A stretch of 64,000 nt of DNA from assembly GCF_903994045.1 (NCBI RefSeq), contig NZ_CAJEWD010000008.1, positions 62,001-126,000 on the forward strand, read 5' to 3'. The notes under the pieces were generated by a model. The model did no database searches and was not told the DNA's origin. It saw only the letters and a list, made by a program, of their open reading frames with translations. Both the position numbers and the translations under genes were made by a program. Source of the stretch: Jeotgalicoccus meleagridis. GTDB taxonomy: Bacteria; Bacillota; Bacilli; Staphylococcales; Salinicoccaceae. Shown here piece after piece: positions 43,495-53,597 of this stretch (position 1 is its first letter; each line of letters starts with the position of its first letter).

Positions 43495-44537
43495 AGTGTC
43501 TCCTTTATACGTCTTAGATAATCATATAAGTCTGATTTTTTGATGTCTGTTAAAGTTAGCGTGTTAGTGTCACTAAAGAGAATAAAGGTAATCAAGTCAC
43601 CTTGATGATTCTTTTTATCTTGTTGCATCAATTTAATCATATCATCCTCGTTCATATTTTGAAGTAATTGAACTGGATAACCGTGGTGAGCCATAAAGTT
43701 ATAATATTTAACTAAGTCGAAGTCCTGCTGATAAATTTCATTGGACAGATAAAGACTAAATAGAATACCTAACATGACCGCTTGACCGTGAGGGATTTTA
43801 TATTGATATTCTATAGCATGGCCTAGGGTGTGACCTAGGTTTAAAAATTTTCTAGAGCCACTTTCATGCTCATCCTTAGTAACAATATCCATTTTTAGTT
43901 TAATCCCTGAGATAATAAATTCTGTAAGATCCTTAATCTCAATAGAATCCTTAGTAACCTTCATTAATGACTCTACTTCAATTTCACTTAAGAGAAGTGC
44001 ATGTTTAAATACTTCTCCAAAACCACTTAACTTTTCATCGTTACTTAATGAATATAGAAAATCTAAATCATAGATGACTGCTTTAGGTCGATAAAAACTA
44101 CCAATTAAGTTTTTACCATGAAGTGAATTAATAGCAGTCTTTCCACCAATTGCTGAATCGTGAGCAAGTAAAGTGGTCGGTATATGGATGTAGTCCACCC
44201 CTCTTAGGACGAGACTTGCAATCATGCCCCCAGCATCACCAGTCGCTCCCCCGCCAATAACCACAATTAAAGAATTTCTCTTAATTCCTAATTCAAGTAA
44301 TTTTTCTATAGTGTTCATAAGAGGAGAAGCGTATTTAAACGATTCTCCTCCAGTAACCACAATCGGTGAATGTATATTTTTTAACTTAGTATCTTTATAG
44401 AGAGCATAAACATTTTCATCGATAAGATAAAAAACATCTTCATATTGTTCTGTCCAAGTTTTTAACTTGTTTTCTAGTATGTCGTTTGCAACAGAAATTG
44501 TGTAATTATTATTTTTATAAGATGTGCGAATATCCAT
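43491..44537 (-). CDS. aroB: 3-dehydroquinate synthase
   Basis: A 348-residue NAD- and Zn-dependent enzyme that cyclises DAHP. The start at ATG 44537 follows AGAGAG. Family motifs are VVIGGGATGDAGGMIAS, IPTTLLAHDSAIGGKTAIN, GFGEVFKHALL, and the zinc-binding LNLGHTLGHAIEY and HGQAVMLG. It overlaps aroA and starts 1 bp after aroC, the compact aroC-aroB-aroA operon of staphylococci. Confidence 0.95.
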   Translation of the reverse strand: MDIRTSYKNNNYTISVANDILENKLKTWTEQYEDVFYLIDENVYALYKDTKLKNIHSPIVVTGGESFKYASPLMNTIEKLLELGIKRNSLIVVIGGGATGDAGGMIASLVLRGVDYIHIPTTLLAHDSAIGGKTAINSLHGKNLIGSFYRPKAVIYDLDFLYSLSNDEKLSGFGEVFKHALLLSEIEVESLMKVTKDSIEIKDLTEFIISGIKLKMDIVTKDEHESGSRKFLNLGHTLGHAIEYQYKIPHGQAVMLGILFSLYLSNEIYQQDFDLVKYYNFMAHHGYPVQLLQNMNEDDMIKLMQQDKKNHQGDLITFILFSDTNTLTLTDIKKSDLYDYLRRIKETL

Positions 44538-44538
44538 A

Positions 44539-45705
44539 TTAAAACTCTCTAATTCTTCTATTGTAACGCTCAAGCTCATCTTTTAATTCATTAAAATCAT
44601 CACTTGGGAATTTATCTAAAATAGCTTCTGCAACTTCAATTGCAACCATGTGCTCAGCAACGATAGATGCTGCTGGAACTGCACTTGGATCAGAACGTTC
44701 AATCGTTGCAGTAAAGGGTTCTTTTGTATCGATATCTACACTCATCAGTGGTTTGTAGAGTGTCGGTATAGGTTTCATGACACCGCGGACAACAATTGGC
44801 ATGCCCGTTGTCATACCACCTTCAAAGCCACCTAAGTTGTTGGAGCTTCTATAGTAACCATCGTCAGTTGAATATTTAATTTCATCTTGGACTTGACTAC
44901 CAGGGGTTCTTGCCATCTTAAAGCCGAGACCAAACTCAACACCTTTAAAAGCATTAATACTGACAATGCTTCTCGCAATTTTTGCGTCAAGTTTACGGTC
45001 GTAATGGACATGTGATCCAAGGCCAACCGGTGGGTTCTCAACTATAACTTCGACGATACCACCGATTGTATCTCCTGCTTTCTTAGCTGCATCAATTGTT
45101 TTTTCTGCATCACTAACGACTTCATCTGACACCATTCGTACACTAGAGCTATTAGTTTTTTCTACAATGGTATCAAAGTCATATGTGCCTTCATCAACTA
45201 CTTTACCGATTTGAGTCACACGTGATGTAATTTTTATATCTAATGCATGTAGCAACTCTTTGCACAGTGCACCAACAGCTACACGAGCAGTCGTTTCTCT
45301 TGCAGATGAGCGCTCTAAAACATTTCTTAAATCTCGGTGATTATATTTCATGCCACCAACTAGATCTGCATGACCTGGACGTGGTTTAGTAATGACACGC
45401 TTCATTTCACTTTCTTCTTCTTCTGTAATCGGCTCTGAGCCCATAATTTTAGTCCAATGCTTAAAGTCATCGTTGTTTATCTCTAGCATGATTGGACTTC
45501 CTAAAGTTTTACCATGTCTAACACCTGAGCCGAATTCAAAGGTATCCTTTTCAATTTGCATACGACGGCCACGTCCATAGCCACCTTGTCTTTTAAATAA
45601 CTCTTCTTGCATTCTCTCTTTATTTAATGGAAGGTTTGCAGGAAAACCTTCAACTATAGCACTAACTTTTGGACCGTGTGATTCTCCTGAAGTTAAAAAT
45701 CTCAT
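44539..45705 (-). CDS. aroC: Chorismate synthase
   Basis: A 388-residue FMN-dependent enzyme that converts EPSP to chorismate, the branch point to aromatic amino acids and menaquinone. The ATG at 45705 follows AGAGGTG. Signatures are [12 protein letters not shown] at the N-terminus, [28 protein letters not shown] and [13 protein letters not shown]. It is the first gene of the aro operon, after a terminator that closes ndk. Confidence 0.96.
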   Translation of the reverse strand: MRFLTSGESHGPKVSAIVEGFPANLPLNKERMQEELFKRQGGYGRGRRMQIEKDTFEFGSGVRHGKTLGSPIMLEINNDDFKHWTKIMGSEPITEEEESEMKRVITKPRPGHADLVGGMKYNHRDLRNVLERSSARETTARVAVGALCKELLHALDIKITSRVTQIGKVVDEGTYDFDTIVEKTNSSSVRMVSDEVVSDAEKTIDAAKKAGDTIGGIVEVIVENPPVGLGSHVHYDRKLDAKIARSIVSINAFKGVEFGLGFKMARTPGSQVQDEIKYSTDDGYYRSSNNLGGFEGGMTTGMPIVVRGVMKPIPTLYKPLMSVDIDTKEPFTATIERSDPSAVPAASIVAEHMVAIEVAEAILDKFPSDDFNELKDELERYNRRIREF

Positions 45706-45737
45706 AGTAAGCACCTCTGTTTAATTTATTTGTATAT

Positions 45738-45769
45738 GAAAAAAAGACTGAGTAATTTCTTACCCAGCC
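45738..45769 (-). terminator. Terminator of ndk
   Basis: GCTGGGTAA-GAAA-TTACTCAGT forms a 9-bp stem with two G-U pairs on the minus strand, followed by seven T. Confidence 0.8.
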
Positions 45770-45781
45770 TGGTTTCTTATC

Positions 45782-46228
45782 TTAGTAAATCCAAGCGCTA
45801 TTAGATAGATTGTAATCAACTAGTTCACTTTGATCGAAGAAAAGATTTATTTCTCTTTCTGCACTTTCAGGTGAGTCTGAACCGTGAATGATGTTTTTCC
45901 CTACTGTTAAACCGAAGTCACCACGGATTGTTCCAGGTGCTGCTTCTTGTGGGTTAGTTGAACCAACTACAAGACGTGCTGTCTTGATAACATTTTCACC
46001 TTCAAGTACCATAGCGAATACTGGTCCAGAAGTGATGAATTCTACTAGTTCACCAAAGAATGGTCTCTCACTGTGCTCACCGTAGTGAGTTTTAGCAAGT
46101 TCATCAGATACTTGCATTAATTTAGCACCAACAATTTTAAAACCTTTGTTTTCTAGTCTTTCAACGATAGTACCAATTAGGTTTCTTTGGACTCCGTCCG
46201 GTTTAATCATAAGAAATGTTTTTTCCAT
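45782..46228 (-). CDS. ndk: Nucleoside diphosphate kinase
   Basis: A 148-residue enzyme that balances NTP and dNTP pools. It begins [18 protein letters not shown], has [11 protein letters not shown], and carries the phospho-histidine in [16 protein letters not shown]. It has its own candidate promoter (TTGTAG-N17-TAAAAT) and terminator, so is likely monocistronic. Confidence 0.97.
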   Translation of the reverse strand: MEKTFLMIKPDGVQRNLIGTIVERLENKGFKIVGAKLMQVSDELAKTHYGEHSERPFFGELVEFITSGPVFAMVLEGENVIKTARLVVGSTNPQEAAPGTIRGDFGLTVGKNIIHGSDSPESAEREINLFFDQSELVDYNLSNSAWIY

Positions 46229-46259
46229 GTTAATAGCTCCTTAAAAATATTTACGTCTT

Positions 46260-46288
46260 ATTTTATCATTATTCATATATGACTACAA
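46260..46288 (-). promoter_or_regulatory. Candidate ndk promoter
   Basis: TTGTAG (46283-46288) and TAAAAT (46260-46265) on the minus strand are 17 bp apart, directly after the hepT stop codon. Confidence 0.45.
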
Positions 46289-46289
46289 A

Positions 46290-47243
46290 TCAATTACGTC
46301 TATTTTTTAATATATCGGTAATTTCTATAAAGTAGGACTTAATTGGCTCATCAATTGTCTCGACAGCCTTCTTAGCTTTTTCTATATGTTGAGTTGAGAC
46401 ATCCATTGCATGATCTATGGCAGTCGTATTTAAGAGATAGTCAATCAGTTTTTGGCTATCATTACCATCCTTAGAATATTCTCTGAGCATAGATTTAAAC
46501 ACTGGGTCACTATCTCTAAGAAGTAAGACAGGTAAAGTATAATGACCATTTTTTAAATCGGCAAATCTCGGTTTACCAAGTACTTTTGTAGAACCTGTAA
46601 AATCTAGGCAGTCATCTATAATTTGAAAGCTCATTCCAATGTGAAACCCATACTCCACTAACTTATCAATTATATTGTCATCAACTTGCCCTGCATAAGC
46701 ACCTAGTTTGATGCTCAAGACAATTAACAGTGCTGTCTTTCTATAAATCTTTTGATAGTAGTCATCAACACTTTGTGCTTCATTAAATTGTGTATCTAAC
46801 TGGATAATTTCCCCTCTAACAATTTCACGAATACCTTGTGAATAAGTCTCATGAAACTTAGGATTATCAATTTTTGCAACGACTTGAAGTGCTGTAGACA
46901 AAAGATAATTTCCTGTGTTGACAGCTTGGAAGTAACCTTGATCATGGTAGACCGTTGGTTTACCACGGCGTAGCTCACTATCATCGATAATATCATCATG
47001 GACGAGGCTAGCCATATGTAGGAGTTCTAGGCTTGCACCAGTTTTTAAAACATTATCATACAAATTGGCATCTCCAAGTTTACCAGCAAGAATTGTAAAT
47101 AAGGGTCTGAGTTTTTTCCCCCCATTGTTAAACAATTCATAGCTCTTATCGTTGACTAAGGTACCATTCGGTTCCAGTTCAGCTTTGACAATTTTTTTAA
47201 CATGTTGAAGCTCTTCTGACATAAATTTTCTTAATCGTTTCAC
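46290..47243 (-). CDS. hepT: Heptaprenyl diphosphate synthase component II
   Basis: A 317-residue all-helical prenyltransferase subunit that extends FPP to the side chain of menaquinone. The first Asp-rich motif is LVHDDIIDDSELRRGKP and the second QIIDDCLDFTG; GGKKLRPLFTIL is the IPP-binding segment. The start GTG overlaps the menG stop as GTGA. An ATG seven codons later is an alternative. It forms hepS-menG-hepT, the conserved menaquinone cluster. Confidence 0.93.
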   Translation of the reverse strand: MKRLRKFMSEELQHVKKIVKAELEPNGTLVNDKSYELFNNGGKKLRPLFTILAGKLGDANLYDNVLKTGASLELLHMASLVHDDIIDDSELRRGKPTVYHDQGYFQAVNTGNYLLSTALQVVAKIDNPKFHETYSQGIREIVRGEIIQLDTQFNEAQSVDDYYQKIYRKTALLIVLSIKLGAYAGQVDDNIIDKLVEYGFHIGMSFQIIDDCLDFTGSTKVLGKPRFADLKNGHYTLPVLLLRDSDPVFKSMLREYSKDGNDSQKLIDYLLNTTAIDHAMDVSTQHIEKAKKAVETIDEPIKSYFIEITDILKNRRN

Positions 47244-47941
47244 ATTTGATCACCAAGCGCTTTATAGCCAATATGTGTTGCAGCTGTGCCAAAAGTATGT
47301 GGAATCACCTTAACATTGATAAAGTTTTCAGTTTGTAGCATCTCTTTTAATTCTCTTTTAGTTAAAAAGTGACTGGTTGATTCATATAACCAAGTGTATT
47401 CTTGCCCACTACCTGCAATTTTTTGACCAAGAAAAGGCATAATTTTACTAAAGTAAATCTTAAAACCAAAGTTGATCAAAGGATTTTCTGGATTAGAAGT
47501 TTCTAGGACGACTAATTGACCGCCTGGCTTTAAGACACGATAAAATTCTCTAATACCTTTTTGATAGTCTGGTAAATTACGTAAACCAAATCCAATCGTC
47601 ACAATATCGAATGTATTATCCTCATATGGCAAATCAGTAGCATCACCTTGAACGAGGTTGATATTGCCGAAATTTTCAGTTTTTTCTCTAGCGACAGCTA
47701 GCATATTTTCACTGAAATCTAAGCCTGTAATATCAGCTTTTAAGTTGTCAGCGAGTTGAAGTGTCCAATCTCCTGTCCCACAACATAAGTCTAAAACCTT
47801 GTGACCATCTTTGACGAATATTTCTCTATTAGTTTTATTGCGCCAAATCGTATGTTGGTTAAAGCTGATGATATCATTCATATGATCATAATCATTCGAG
47901 ATATTGTTGAAGATTGTTTGAATTCTATTTTCTGTTTGCAT
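47240..47941 (-). CDS. menG: Demethylmenaquinone methyltransferase
   Basis: A 233-residue class I SAM methyltransferase performing the last step of menaquinone synthesis. The SAM loop is VLDLCCGTGDWTLQLA, then GLDFSENMLAVAREK, DATDLPYEDNTFDIVTIGFGLRN and RVLKPGGQLVVLE. The UbiE/COQ5 signatures identify it. It overlaps hepS (TAATG) and hepT (GTGA). Confidence 0.95.
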   Translation of the reverse strand: MQTENRIQTIFNNISNDYDHMNDIISFNQHTIWRNKTNREIFVKDGHKVLDLCCGTGDWTLQLADNLKADITGLDFSENMLAVAREKTENFGNINLVQGDATDLPYEDNTFDIVTIGFGLRNLPDYQKGIREFYRVLKPGGQLVVLETSNPENPLINFGFKIYFSKIMPFLGQKIAGSGQEYTWLYESTSHFLTKRELKEMLQTENFINVKVIPHTFGTAATHIGYKALGDQM

Positions 47942-48447
47942 TAGTCGTCACCTTTTATATTCTTTATGTATGTTATCTCACTTAGGTCTTTATCTATTAA
48001 ATATTTGTCGATCGCACTATCTAGACCTAACTTAACATAATCATTATCTATTAAATATAGGAGCGGTGCAAACAATAGATATTTAACTTCTTCTAAGTCA
48101 ATTTCAATATTTTCTTCATATATTTTTGACTTTCTTGAAGATAAGGTTTTAGATATCTCAACCATTTCGTAAACGATGTCCATTTTAGATTCACGACTTA
48201 AAGCAAAGTAAAATTCAGAAAAGTAGAAGTCTCCAGTTAAGACATGCTGCTCTCTTTTTTCATCAGATGGTATAGTATCTAAATTATTTAAAGCATATGT
48301 AAATAAAAGAATTGCTTCAACTACAGTTTTGTCTTTTATAATGTTAGCATCATCTTTTAAAAAGTTTGTAATGTCATTACTTTCTAGATCATCAATGATG
48401 TCTGATAAACTTATTTGATCATCCTGACCTACTGTTTGGTAGTTCAT
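47941..48447 (-). CDS. hepS: Heptaprenyl diphosphate synthase component I (HepS-like)
   Basis: A 168-residue protein from ATG 48447 (AAGGTGAT upstream). Sequence similarity is weak by eye, but the position before menG-hepT and features such as LTGDFYFSEFYFALS (Bacillus HepS has GDYLYSRFF-like) support component I. This subunit is needed with HepT for chain elongation. It is short compared with most HepS proteins. The N-terminal extension to 48480 lacks a ribosome site. Confidence 0.75.
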   Translation of the reverse strand: MNYQTVGQDDQISLSDIIDDLESNDITNFLKDDANIIKDKTVVEAILLFTYALNNLDTIPSDEKREQHVLTGDFYFSEFYFALSRESKMDIVYEMVEISKTLSSRKSKIYEENIEIDLEEVKYLLFAPLLYLIDNDYVKLGLDSAIDKYLIDKDLSEITYIKNIKGDD

Positions 48448-48468
48448 ATATATCACCTTATAAATGAA

Positions 48469-48496
48469 TAGACCTAACATAAAAGCGTTAGGCCTA
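48469..48496 (-). terminator. Hairpin after hup
   Basis: TAGGCCTAAC pairs with GTTAGGTCTA (one G-U) around an 8-base loop on the minus strand; the following TTCATTTAT is a weak T tract. Confidence 0.55.
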
Positions 48497-48506
48497 AGTA
48501 AGTAGA

Positions 48507-48779
48507 TTATTTAACTGCGTCTTTAAGTGCTTTACCCGCTTTGAATGCAGGTACTTTAGATGCTGGGATTTCGATTTCTTCACCAGACTGTGGGTTACGG
48601 CCTTTTCTAGCTGCACGCTCACGTACTTCAAAGTTACCGAAACCAATTAATTGTACTTTTTCACCTTTTGAAAGTGAACCTTGAATTGATTCGAATACTG
48701 CGTCTACAGCAGCTCCTGCTTCTTTTTTAGTTAAATCAGCTTTATCGCTGACAGCGTTGATTAAATCTGTCTTATTCAT
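48507..48779 (-). CDS. hup: DNA-binding protein HU
   Basis: A 90-residue histone-like protein that bends DNA and compacts the nucleoid. [20 protein letters not shown] opens it. [21 protein letters not shown] is the HU/IHF signature, and the DNA-intercalating arm Pro is in [12 protein letters not shown]. Size and sequence match Bacillus HBsu. Spaced about 115 bp from the upstream gene, so it has its own promoter. Confidence 0.98.
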   Translation of the reverse strand: MNKTDLINAVSDKADLTKKEAGAAVDAVFESIQGSLSKGEKVQLIGFGNFEVRERAARKGRNPQSGEEIEIPASKVPAFKAGKALKDAVK

Positions 48780-48881
48780 GAGATAGACCTCCTATAATCT
48801 GTATAATGATTTTATCATTATGTTTTGACTTTACCATACGACACTAGTGACTGCAACGCATTTAAGCGATTTTTAGAGTAA

Positions 48882-48919
48882 AAAAAAGCCCTGAAATTAG
48901 TTTTTATGAAGGCTGGTCA
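48882..48919 (-). terminator. Terminator after yphF
   Basis: AGCCTT and AGGGCT pair (six pairs, one G-U) around a long AT-rich loop that includes the yphF stop, followed by eight T on the minus strand. Confidence 0.5.
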
Positions 48920-49616
48920 TAAAAATAGCTTCATTATTTTCATCTACAGTCATCTCTGGGGAATATATAGGCACAATCGGTGTATATTCATAGAGTATTT
49001 TCCTAATATCTTCACCTGTCTTAAGTTCTAGTCCTTCATTTTCAATGATGTGGTTTAAATCAGGGCGATAATCTATGACATACTCTTCGCCCCCACTGTA
49101 GTAAACATTGAGTGGTTCACCTGTATATGGACTTGTGACAGTTGGATTCTCTTCTAAGTTGTAAAAATCTAAATCCAATTGATACACATTAGGCCCGACT
49201 TGTTCTCCAAGTTCTACATGCTCTCCCATACCTTTGATGCGAAGCGTTAAAGATCTTAGTTCTTCTATAATTGCTAAGTCTGCCAATTTCACGGTTGGCT
49301 TCTCTTCAGCATCGATAATGACGTACTGAAAATTACCACCGTTTTCATAAGCTGTTGTAGGAATATCAGAAAGATATTGTGGAGAAATTCTTGTGAAATC
49401 AATTTGATACTCTAGATATTCCACATTATCTGAGCTTGTTTTTATCGGTAAAATACCATCTTCATTTTTTTGAAAGTTCTCAACAGCACTTTGCACGTTT
49501 TGAATATCAGCCTCAGGTGGCATGCTGTTCTCACTACGTTCTTCAGCTGGATATAGACATCCACTTAAGATTAAAAGTGCAGTAGAGAGTGTTAATAAAA
49601 ATGCTAATTTACGCAT
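48897..49616 (-). CDS. YphF-like lipoprotein
   Basis: A 239-residue exported protein. The start at ATG 49616 has GGAGG 8 bases upstream. A signal peptide with lipobox ALLILSGC (Cys about 20) anchors it to the membrane. Segments QYLSDIPTTAYENGG, NFQYVII, EEKPTVKLADL and PYTGEPLNVYYSG resemble B. subtilis YphF, encoded at the same place before yphE-gpsA. Function unknown. It overlaps the DUF2768 gene by 8 bp. Confidence 0.85.
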   Translation of the reverse strand: MRKLAFLLTLSTALLILSGCLYPAEERSENSMPPEADIQNVQSAVENFQKNEDGILPIKTSSDNVEYLEYQIDFTRISPQYLSDIPTTAYENGGNFQYVIIDAEEKPTVKLADLAIIEELRSLTLRIKGMGEHVELGEQVGPNVYQLDLDFYNLEENPTVTSPYTGEPLNVYYSGGEEYVIDYRPDLNHIIENEGLELKTGEDIRKILYEYTPIVPIYSPEMTVDENNEAIFMTSLHKN

Positions 49617-49815
49617 GTGATGAACCTCCAATGACTACGACCATTAGTAAAAAGGCAAGAGCCAAGAGGAACCATGCAACGGTGGATACTAAGATACTTA
49701 TAATACGGATAGTAATTACATACCTCGAAAGGTATATTAAGACTGCTGAGAGTGCCATTAAGCCCATAGAGACAAAGGACACCCACATTAAATCCATTCT
49801 CGAAATATCGAACAT
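49609..49815 (-). CDS. DUF2768 small membrane protein (YphE-like)
   Basis: A 68-residue protein with two transmembrane helices (about 10-30 and 36-62). The start MDLMWVSFVSMGLMALSA and position between gpsA and yphF match B. subtilis YphE. Function unknown; some annotation links the family to stationary phase or sporulation, which is not applicable to this lineage. AGGT precedes the ATG. It is 10 bp after gpsA. Confidence 0.85.
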   Translation of the reverse strand: MFDISRMDLMWVSFVSMGLMALSAVLIYLSRYVITIRIISILVSTVAWFLLALAFLLMVVVIGGSSHA

Positions 49816-49825
49816 ATTTATACCT

Positions 49826-50881
49826 CTAACTATGACTATTTTTAATTTGGTTCTCTAATAATTGTTTTAAACCTTCTGATTCTGATGTTTTTTCTCTCTG
49901 CATTAAGGCTTGAAATGCTTCATCTTCATTCATACCTTCAAATAGATAACCAAATAAAGTTTTAGTAATCGGCATCTCAACATCTACTCTACTAGATAAT
50001 TCATAAGCAGCACGTGTTGTGTTAACACCTTCTACAACCATACCCATTTGATCTACAGCTTCTTCAAGTGATAAACCACTCGCAAGCATCTGGCCACAGC
50101 GGTAGTTTCTTGAGTGTTGACTCGTTGCCGTGACAATCAAATCTCCCATGCCTGATAAGCCTAAGAAGGTAAGCGGATTAGCACCGAGTTTTGTCCCAAG
50201 CGCTGCAATTTCGTGTAAGCCTCTAGTAATTACAGCAGCTTTAGGGTTATCTCCAAAGCCGTAACCAGACAAGGCACCTACTGCTAAGGCAACGATATTT
50301 TTTAAGGCTCCACCGATTTCAACGCCGATTAAGTCACTGTTTACATAGACTCTAAAGTAATCTGTCATAAAAATATCTTGCATGATTTTAGCACCATCTA
50401 CGTTAATAGAGGCAACACTGACTGTTGTCGGTTGTTTTTCTGCAACTTCTTCAGCGTGACTAGGACCACTTAAGACACAAATATCTGAGACGGTTGTATC
50501 ATCGAAGACTTCAGATAGAACTTCTGAGACTCTCTTATATGAATTTAATTCTAGTCCTTTAGCAACATGAACAACTAACACTTGTTTGTTTAAAGTTTTC
50601 AAGTGTTCATGAATGTCAGTCGCAACAGTTCTCATGGCAGATACAGGAACTGCGAGAACAAGTGCATCAGCATGTTCTATTGCATCTGTTAGTGATGTTG
50701 TCGCGACAATATTCTCATCTAATTGAATATGTTTTAAGTAGCGCTCGTTTGTATGAGAATTGTTAATCTCATTAACAGTATCATGGTTTCTACCATATAA
50801 AAGTACTTGGTTTTGGTTGTCATTTAATACAATTGAAAGGCTAGTACCAAAACTGCCTGTTCCTATAACTGACACCTTCAT
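49826..50881 (-). CDS. gpsA: Glycerol-3-phosphate dehydrogenase [NAD(P)+]
   Basis: A 351-residue enzyme that makes sn-glycerol-3-phosphate for phospholipids. Rossmann motif VIGTGSFGTSLS at the N-terminus, then VHVAKGLE, LSGPSHAEEVAE, EIGGALKNIVALAVG (catalytic Lys) and GLSGMGDLIVT. It sits between der and yphE, as in Bacillus. Together with plsC nearby it serves phosphatidate synthesis. Confidence 0.96.
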   Translation of the reverse strand: MKVSVIGTGSFGTSLSIVLNDNQNQVLLYGRNHDTVNEINNSHTNERYLKHIQLDENIVATTSLTDAIEHADALVLAVPVSAMRTVATDIHEHLKTLNKQVLVVHVAKGLELNSYKRVSEVLSEVFDDTTVSDICVLSGPSHAEEVAEKQPTTVSVASINVDGAKIMQDIFMTDYFRVYVNSDLIGVEIGGALKNIVALAVGALSGYGFGDNPKAAVITRGLHEIAALGTKLGANPLTFLGLSGMGDLIVTATSQHSRNYRCGQMLASGLSLEEAVDQMGMVVEGVNTTRAAYELSSRVDVEMPITKTLFGYLFEGMNEDEAFQALMQREKTSESEGLKQLLENQIKNSHS

Positions 50882-50899
50882 AGGGAAAACGCCTCTCTT

Positions 50900-52213
50900 C
50901 TAATTTCTTTTACGACTAATAATATGAATCGGTGTACCTTTAAAGCCGAATGCTTTACGTAGTTGATTTTCAATATATCGACGATATGAAAAGTGCATCA
51001 ATTCTGTATCGTTGACGAACAACACAAAGGTTGGTGGTTTGACACTGACCTGTGTACCGTAATAAATGCTGAGTCTACGACCGCTTGAATCTGTAGGTGT
51101 TGGATTCATACTTACACTGTCTACAAGTACTTCATTTAAAGTTGAAGACTGAATACGTTTTATACTCGATTCATATACTTCTTGAATTAATGGGAAAAGA
51201 GTTTTTAAACGTGCTGATGTCAAAGCAGATACAAAGGTAATCGGTGCATAATCTAAGTATTGGAAATTATCCTTGATATCGAGTTCAAAATCACGCATTG
51301 TTTTTTCATCTTTTTTAACGGCATCCCATTTATTAACGACAATGACAATTGCCTTACCTGCTTCATGGGCAAGACCAGCTATTCTCTTGTCTTGTTCACG
51401 AATACCTTCTTCACCGTTTAAAATTACGAGAACGATGTCAGAACGTTCAATGGCACGACTGGCTCTTAAGACAGAATATTTTTCTGTAGATTCATAAATC
51501 TTTCCTCTTTTTCTCATGCCAGCAGTATCGATTAAAGTATACGCTTCACCGTCATAAGTATAAGGAGTATCTACCGCATCACGCGTTGTACCTGCAATAT
51601 TTGAAACGATAACACGTTCTTCTCCTAGGATAGCATTGACTAGGCTTGATTTTCCGACATTTGGTCGACCAATTAGTGACACTTTGATTGAAGTGTCTTC
51701 TTCGACATCCATTTCAAGTTGCTTAAAGTGCCCTGCAACCTCATCTAGAGCATCTCCAAGGCCGAGTCCATGAGAGCCTGAAACAGGGAAAGGTTCTCCT
51801 AATCCTAATTGATAAAATTCATAAATATCGTTTCTCATTTCAAAGTTATCAATTTTATTAACAACTAAAACGACAGGTTTATTTGATTTCTGTAAGATTC
51901 TAGCTACAAATAAGTCATCACGTGTAACATCTTCACGACCATTAACCACCATTAAGATGACATCAGCTTCAAGAATGGCTATTTCTGCCTGCATTTTAAT
52001 TTGTTCTTGGAATGGTTCATCTTTGACTTCAATACCACCTGTATCAATTAGGTTAAAAGTATGATTTAACCACTCACCTTCTGCGTAGAGTCGATCTCTA
52101 GTCACTCCTGGAGTGTCTTCGACAATCGCTTTTCTTTCACCAATAATTCTATTAAAAAGTGTAGATTTTCCGACGTTGGGTCGGCCAACTACAGCTACTG
52201 TTGGTTTATACAT
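50900..52213 (-). CDS. der: Ribosome-associated GTPase Der (EngA)
   Basis: A 437-residue protein with two tandem Era-like GTPase domains. The first has [21 protein letters not shown] and NKID. The second has [27 protein letters not shown] and NKWD, followed by the C-terminal KH-like domain. It is needed for 50S assembly. The start ATG 52213 has GGGAGG 7 bases upstream; a 20-codon longer reading lacks one. It is 18 bp before gpsA. Confidence 0.97.
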   Translation of the reverse strand: MYKPTVAVVGRPNVGKSTLFNRIIGERKAIVEDTPGVTRDRLYAEGEWLNHTFNLIDTGGIEVKDEPFQEQIKMQAEIAILEADVILMVVNGREDVTRDDLFVARILQKSNKPVVLVVNKIDNFEMRNDIYEFYQLGLGEPFPVSGSHGLGLGDALDEVAGHFKQLEMDVEEDTSIKVSLIGRPNVGKSSLVNAILGEERVIVSNIAGTTRDAVDTPYTYDGEAYTLIDTAGMRKRGKIYESTEKYSVLRASRAIERSDIVLVILNGEEGIREQDKRIAGLAHEAGKAIVIVVNKWDAVKKDEKTMRDFELDIKDNFQYLDYAPITFVSALTSARLKTLFPLIQEVYESSIKRIQSSTLNEVLVDSVSMNPTPTDSSGRRLSIYYGTQVSVKPPTFVLFVNDTELMHFSYRRYIENQLRKAFGFKGTPIHIISRKRN

Positions 52214-52247
52214 TTTTAACCTCCCTATATGCACATATATTTTAACA

Positions 52248-52285
52248 CAAATAAAATAAAGAGCGATAGTCACATCGCTCTTTAA
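52248..52285 (-). terminator. Terminator of rpsA
   Basis: AAAGAGCGAT and ATCGCTCTTT (52258-52267 with 52274-52283) form a 10-bp stem with a 6-base loop, followed on the minus strand by ATTTTATTT. Confidence 0.85.
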
Positions 52286-52303
52286 GATAATGAACTTTTT
52301 AAC

Positions 52304-53548
52304 TTATAAGTCTAGGTTTTTGAAACGATCACCGAAGACATCACCAAGTGTTGGTGCATCATCTTCTGAATCATCTGTGTAAACCTGAGTGTTTGATTCT
52401 CGTTTTTCTTGTCTAGGTCTTTCTGGTGCATCTTCAAGTGCCTTAATTGATAGAGAAATTTTTTCGTTATCTTTATCAAGACCGATAATTTTAACAGTAA
52501 CCTCTTCTTCTTCTTTAAGAACATCTTGTGGAACATTTACATGTTCATGTGCAATTTCTGAAATGTGTACTAAGCCTTCCACACCGCTTGCAACTTCAAC
52601 GAAAGCACCAAAGTCAACTAGACGCTTAACAGTACCTGTTAAAGTGTCACCGACTGAATGTGCATCGATAAATTGATCAAATGGAGATTCTCCAGCTTGT
52701 TTAATAGATAAGCTGATGCGTTCTTCTTCAGGTTTTACATCAAGAACCTTAACTTTGACCTTTTGGCCAATGTCTACTGCATCTTCTACACTTTCTACTC
52801 TTTCATAACTCAATTCAGAAATATGAGCTAGACCATCAACATTTCCAATCTTGATGAAAGCACCAAATGATGTTGTGCGAACAACTTCACCTTCAATAAT
52901 GCTGCCAATTTCAAGATTTTCAAGCTCTTCTTGACGAAGTTTAGATTTTTCCCCTTCAACGATGCGTTTTCTATTTAAGATAACTCTGTTTTTATCCTGA
53001 TCGATGTCTTCGACTTTTACATCTAATGTTTGATCATTAAATTGCTCAAGATCTTCAACATACTCATCAGAAAGTAATGATGCTGGGATAAAGCCTCTTA
53101 CACCCACATCAAGTACAAGGCCAGCTTTAACAGCCTCAACAACCTTACCTTGAATAGTTTCATCATCTGCTTGTTTTTGTTTAAGCTCATCGTAAGTGTT
53201 TTGTTCATCTAATTTTCTGATGGAAATAATAATGTTTTTAGCATCATCTTCCACTTTGATAACAACCGCATTAATTTGATCATCAAGTGAAATAATATCA
53301 TTTGGATGCTCAATACGCTTATTAGTGAGCTGACTAATTGGAATAATGCCTTCGTAGTCAGAATCATTTACTTGAACTTTAACAAACTTATCTTCGATGC
53401 TAGAAATAGTACCTGTTACTTGATCACCAATTTCAAAAGGTGAATTTGTTTCTAGGTCGTTCTGGATTTCTTCGCTGTTGTCTTGTGAGTTACTTGCATT
53501 TGACTCTTCGATGTTTGAATCTTCGTTCTTAATGTCTTCTGTCGCCAT
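52304..53548 (-). CDS. rpsA: 30S ribosomal protein S1 homologue
   Basis: A 414-residue RNA-binding protein with an acidic Ser/Asn-rich N-terminus (about 1-35) and four S1 domains (about 38-110, 125-190, 210-280, 295-365). Examples are GSIIEGEVVRTTSFGAFIKIG and GDTLTGTVKRLVDFGAFVEV. It lacks the six-domain form of Gram-negative S1, as is usual for Firmicutes. A dyad TTGACA-AAAG-TGTCAA lies upstream at 53598-53613. Confidence 0.94.
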   Translation of the reverse strand: MATEDIKNEDSNIEESNASNSQDNSEEIQNDLETNSPFEIGDQVTGTISSIEDKFVKVQVNDSDYEGIIPISQLTNKRIEHPNDIISLDDQINAVVIKVEDDAKNIIISIRKLDEQNTYDELKQKQADDETIQGKVVEAVKAGLVLDVGVRGFIPASLLSDEYVEDLEQFNDQTLDVKVEDIDQDKNRVILNRKRIVEGEKSKLRQEELENLEIGSIIEGEVVRTTSFGAFIKIGNVDGLAHISELSYERVESVEDAVDIGQKVKVKVLDVKPEEERISLSIKQAGESPFDQFIDAHSVGDTLTGTVKRLVDFGAFVEVASGVEGLVHISEIAHEHVNVPQDVLKEEEEVTVKIIGLDKDNEKISLSIKALEDAPERPRQEKRESNTQVYTDDSEDDAPTLGDVFGDRFKNLDL

Positions 53549-53597
53549 GTGCTTGCCTCCAATTACTAAACAATGTATATAAATAACTTCTTATAAA

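Noticed and set aside
49604-49786. 60-codon minus-strand ORF overlapping the DUF2768 gene
   Set aside because: It is an alternative frame of the YphE-like gene; the DUF2768 frame has the matching family sequence and conserved order.
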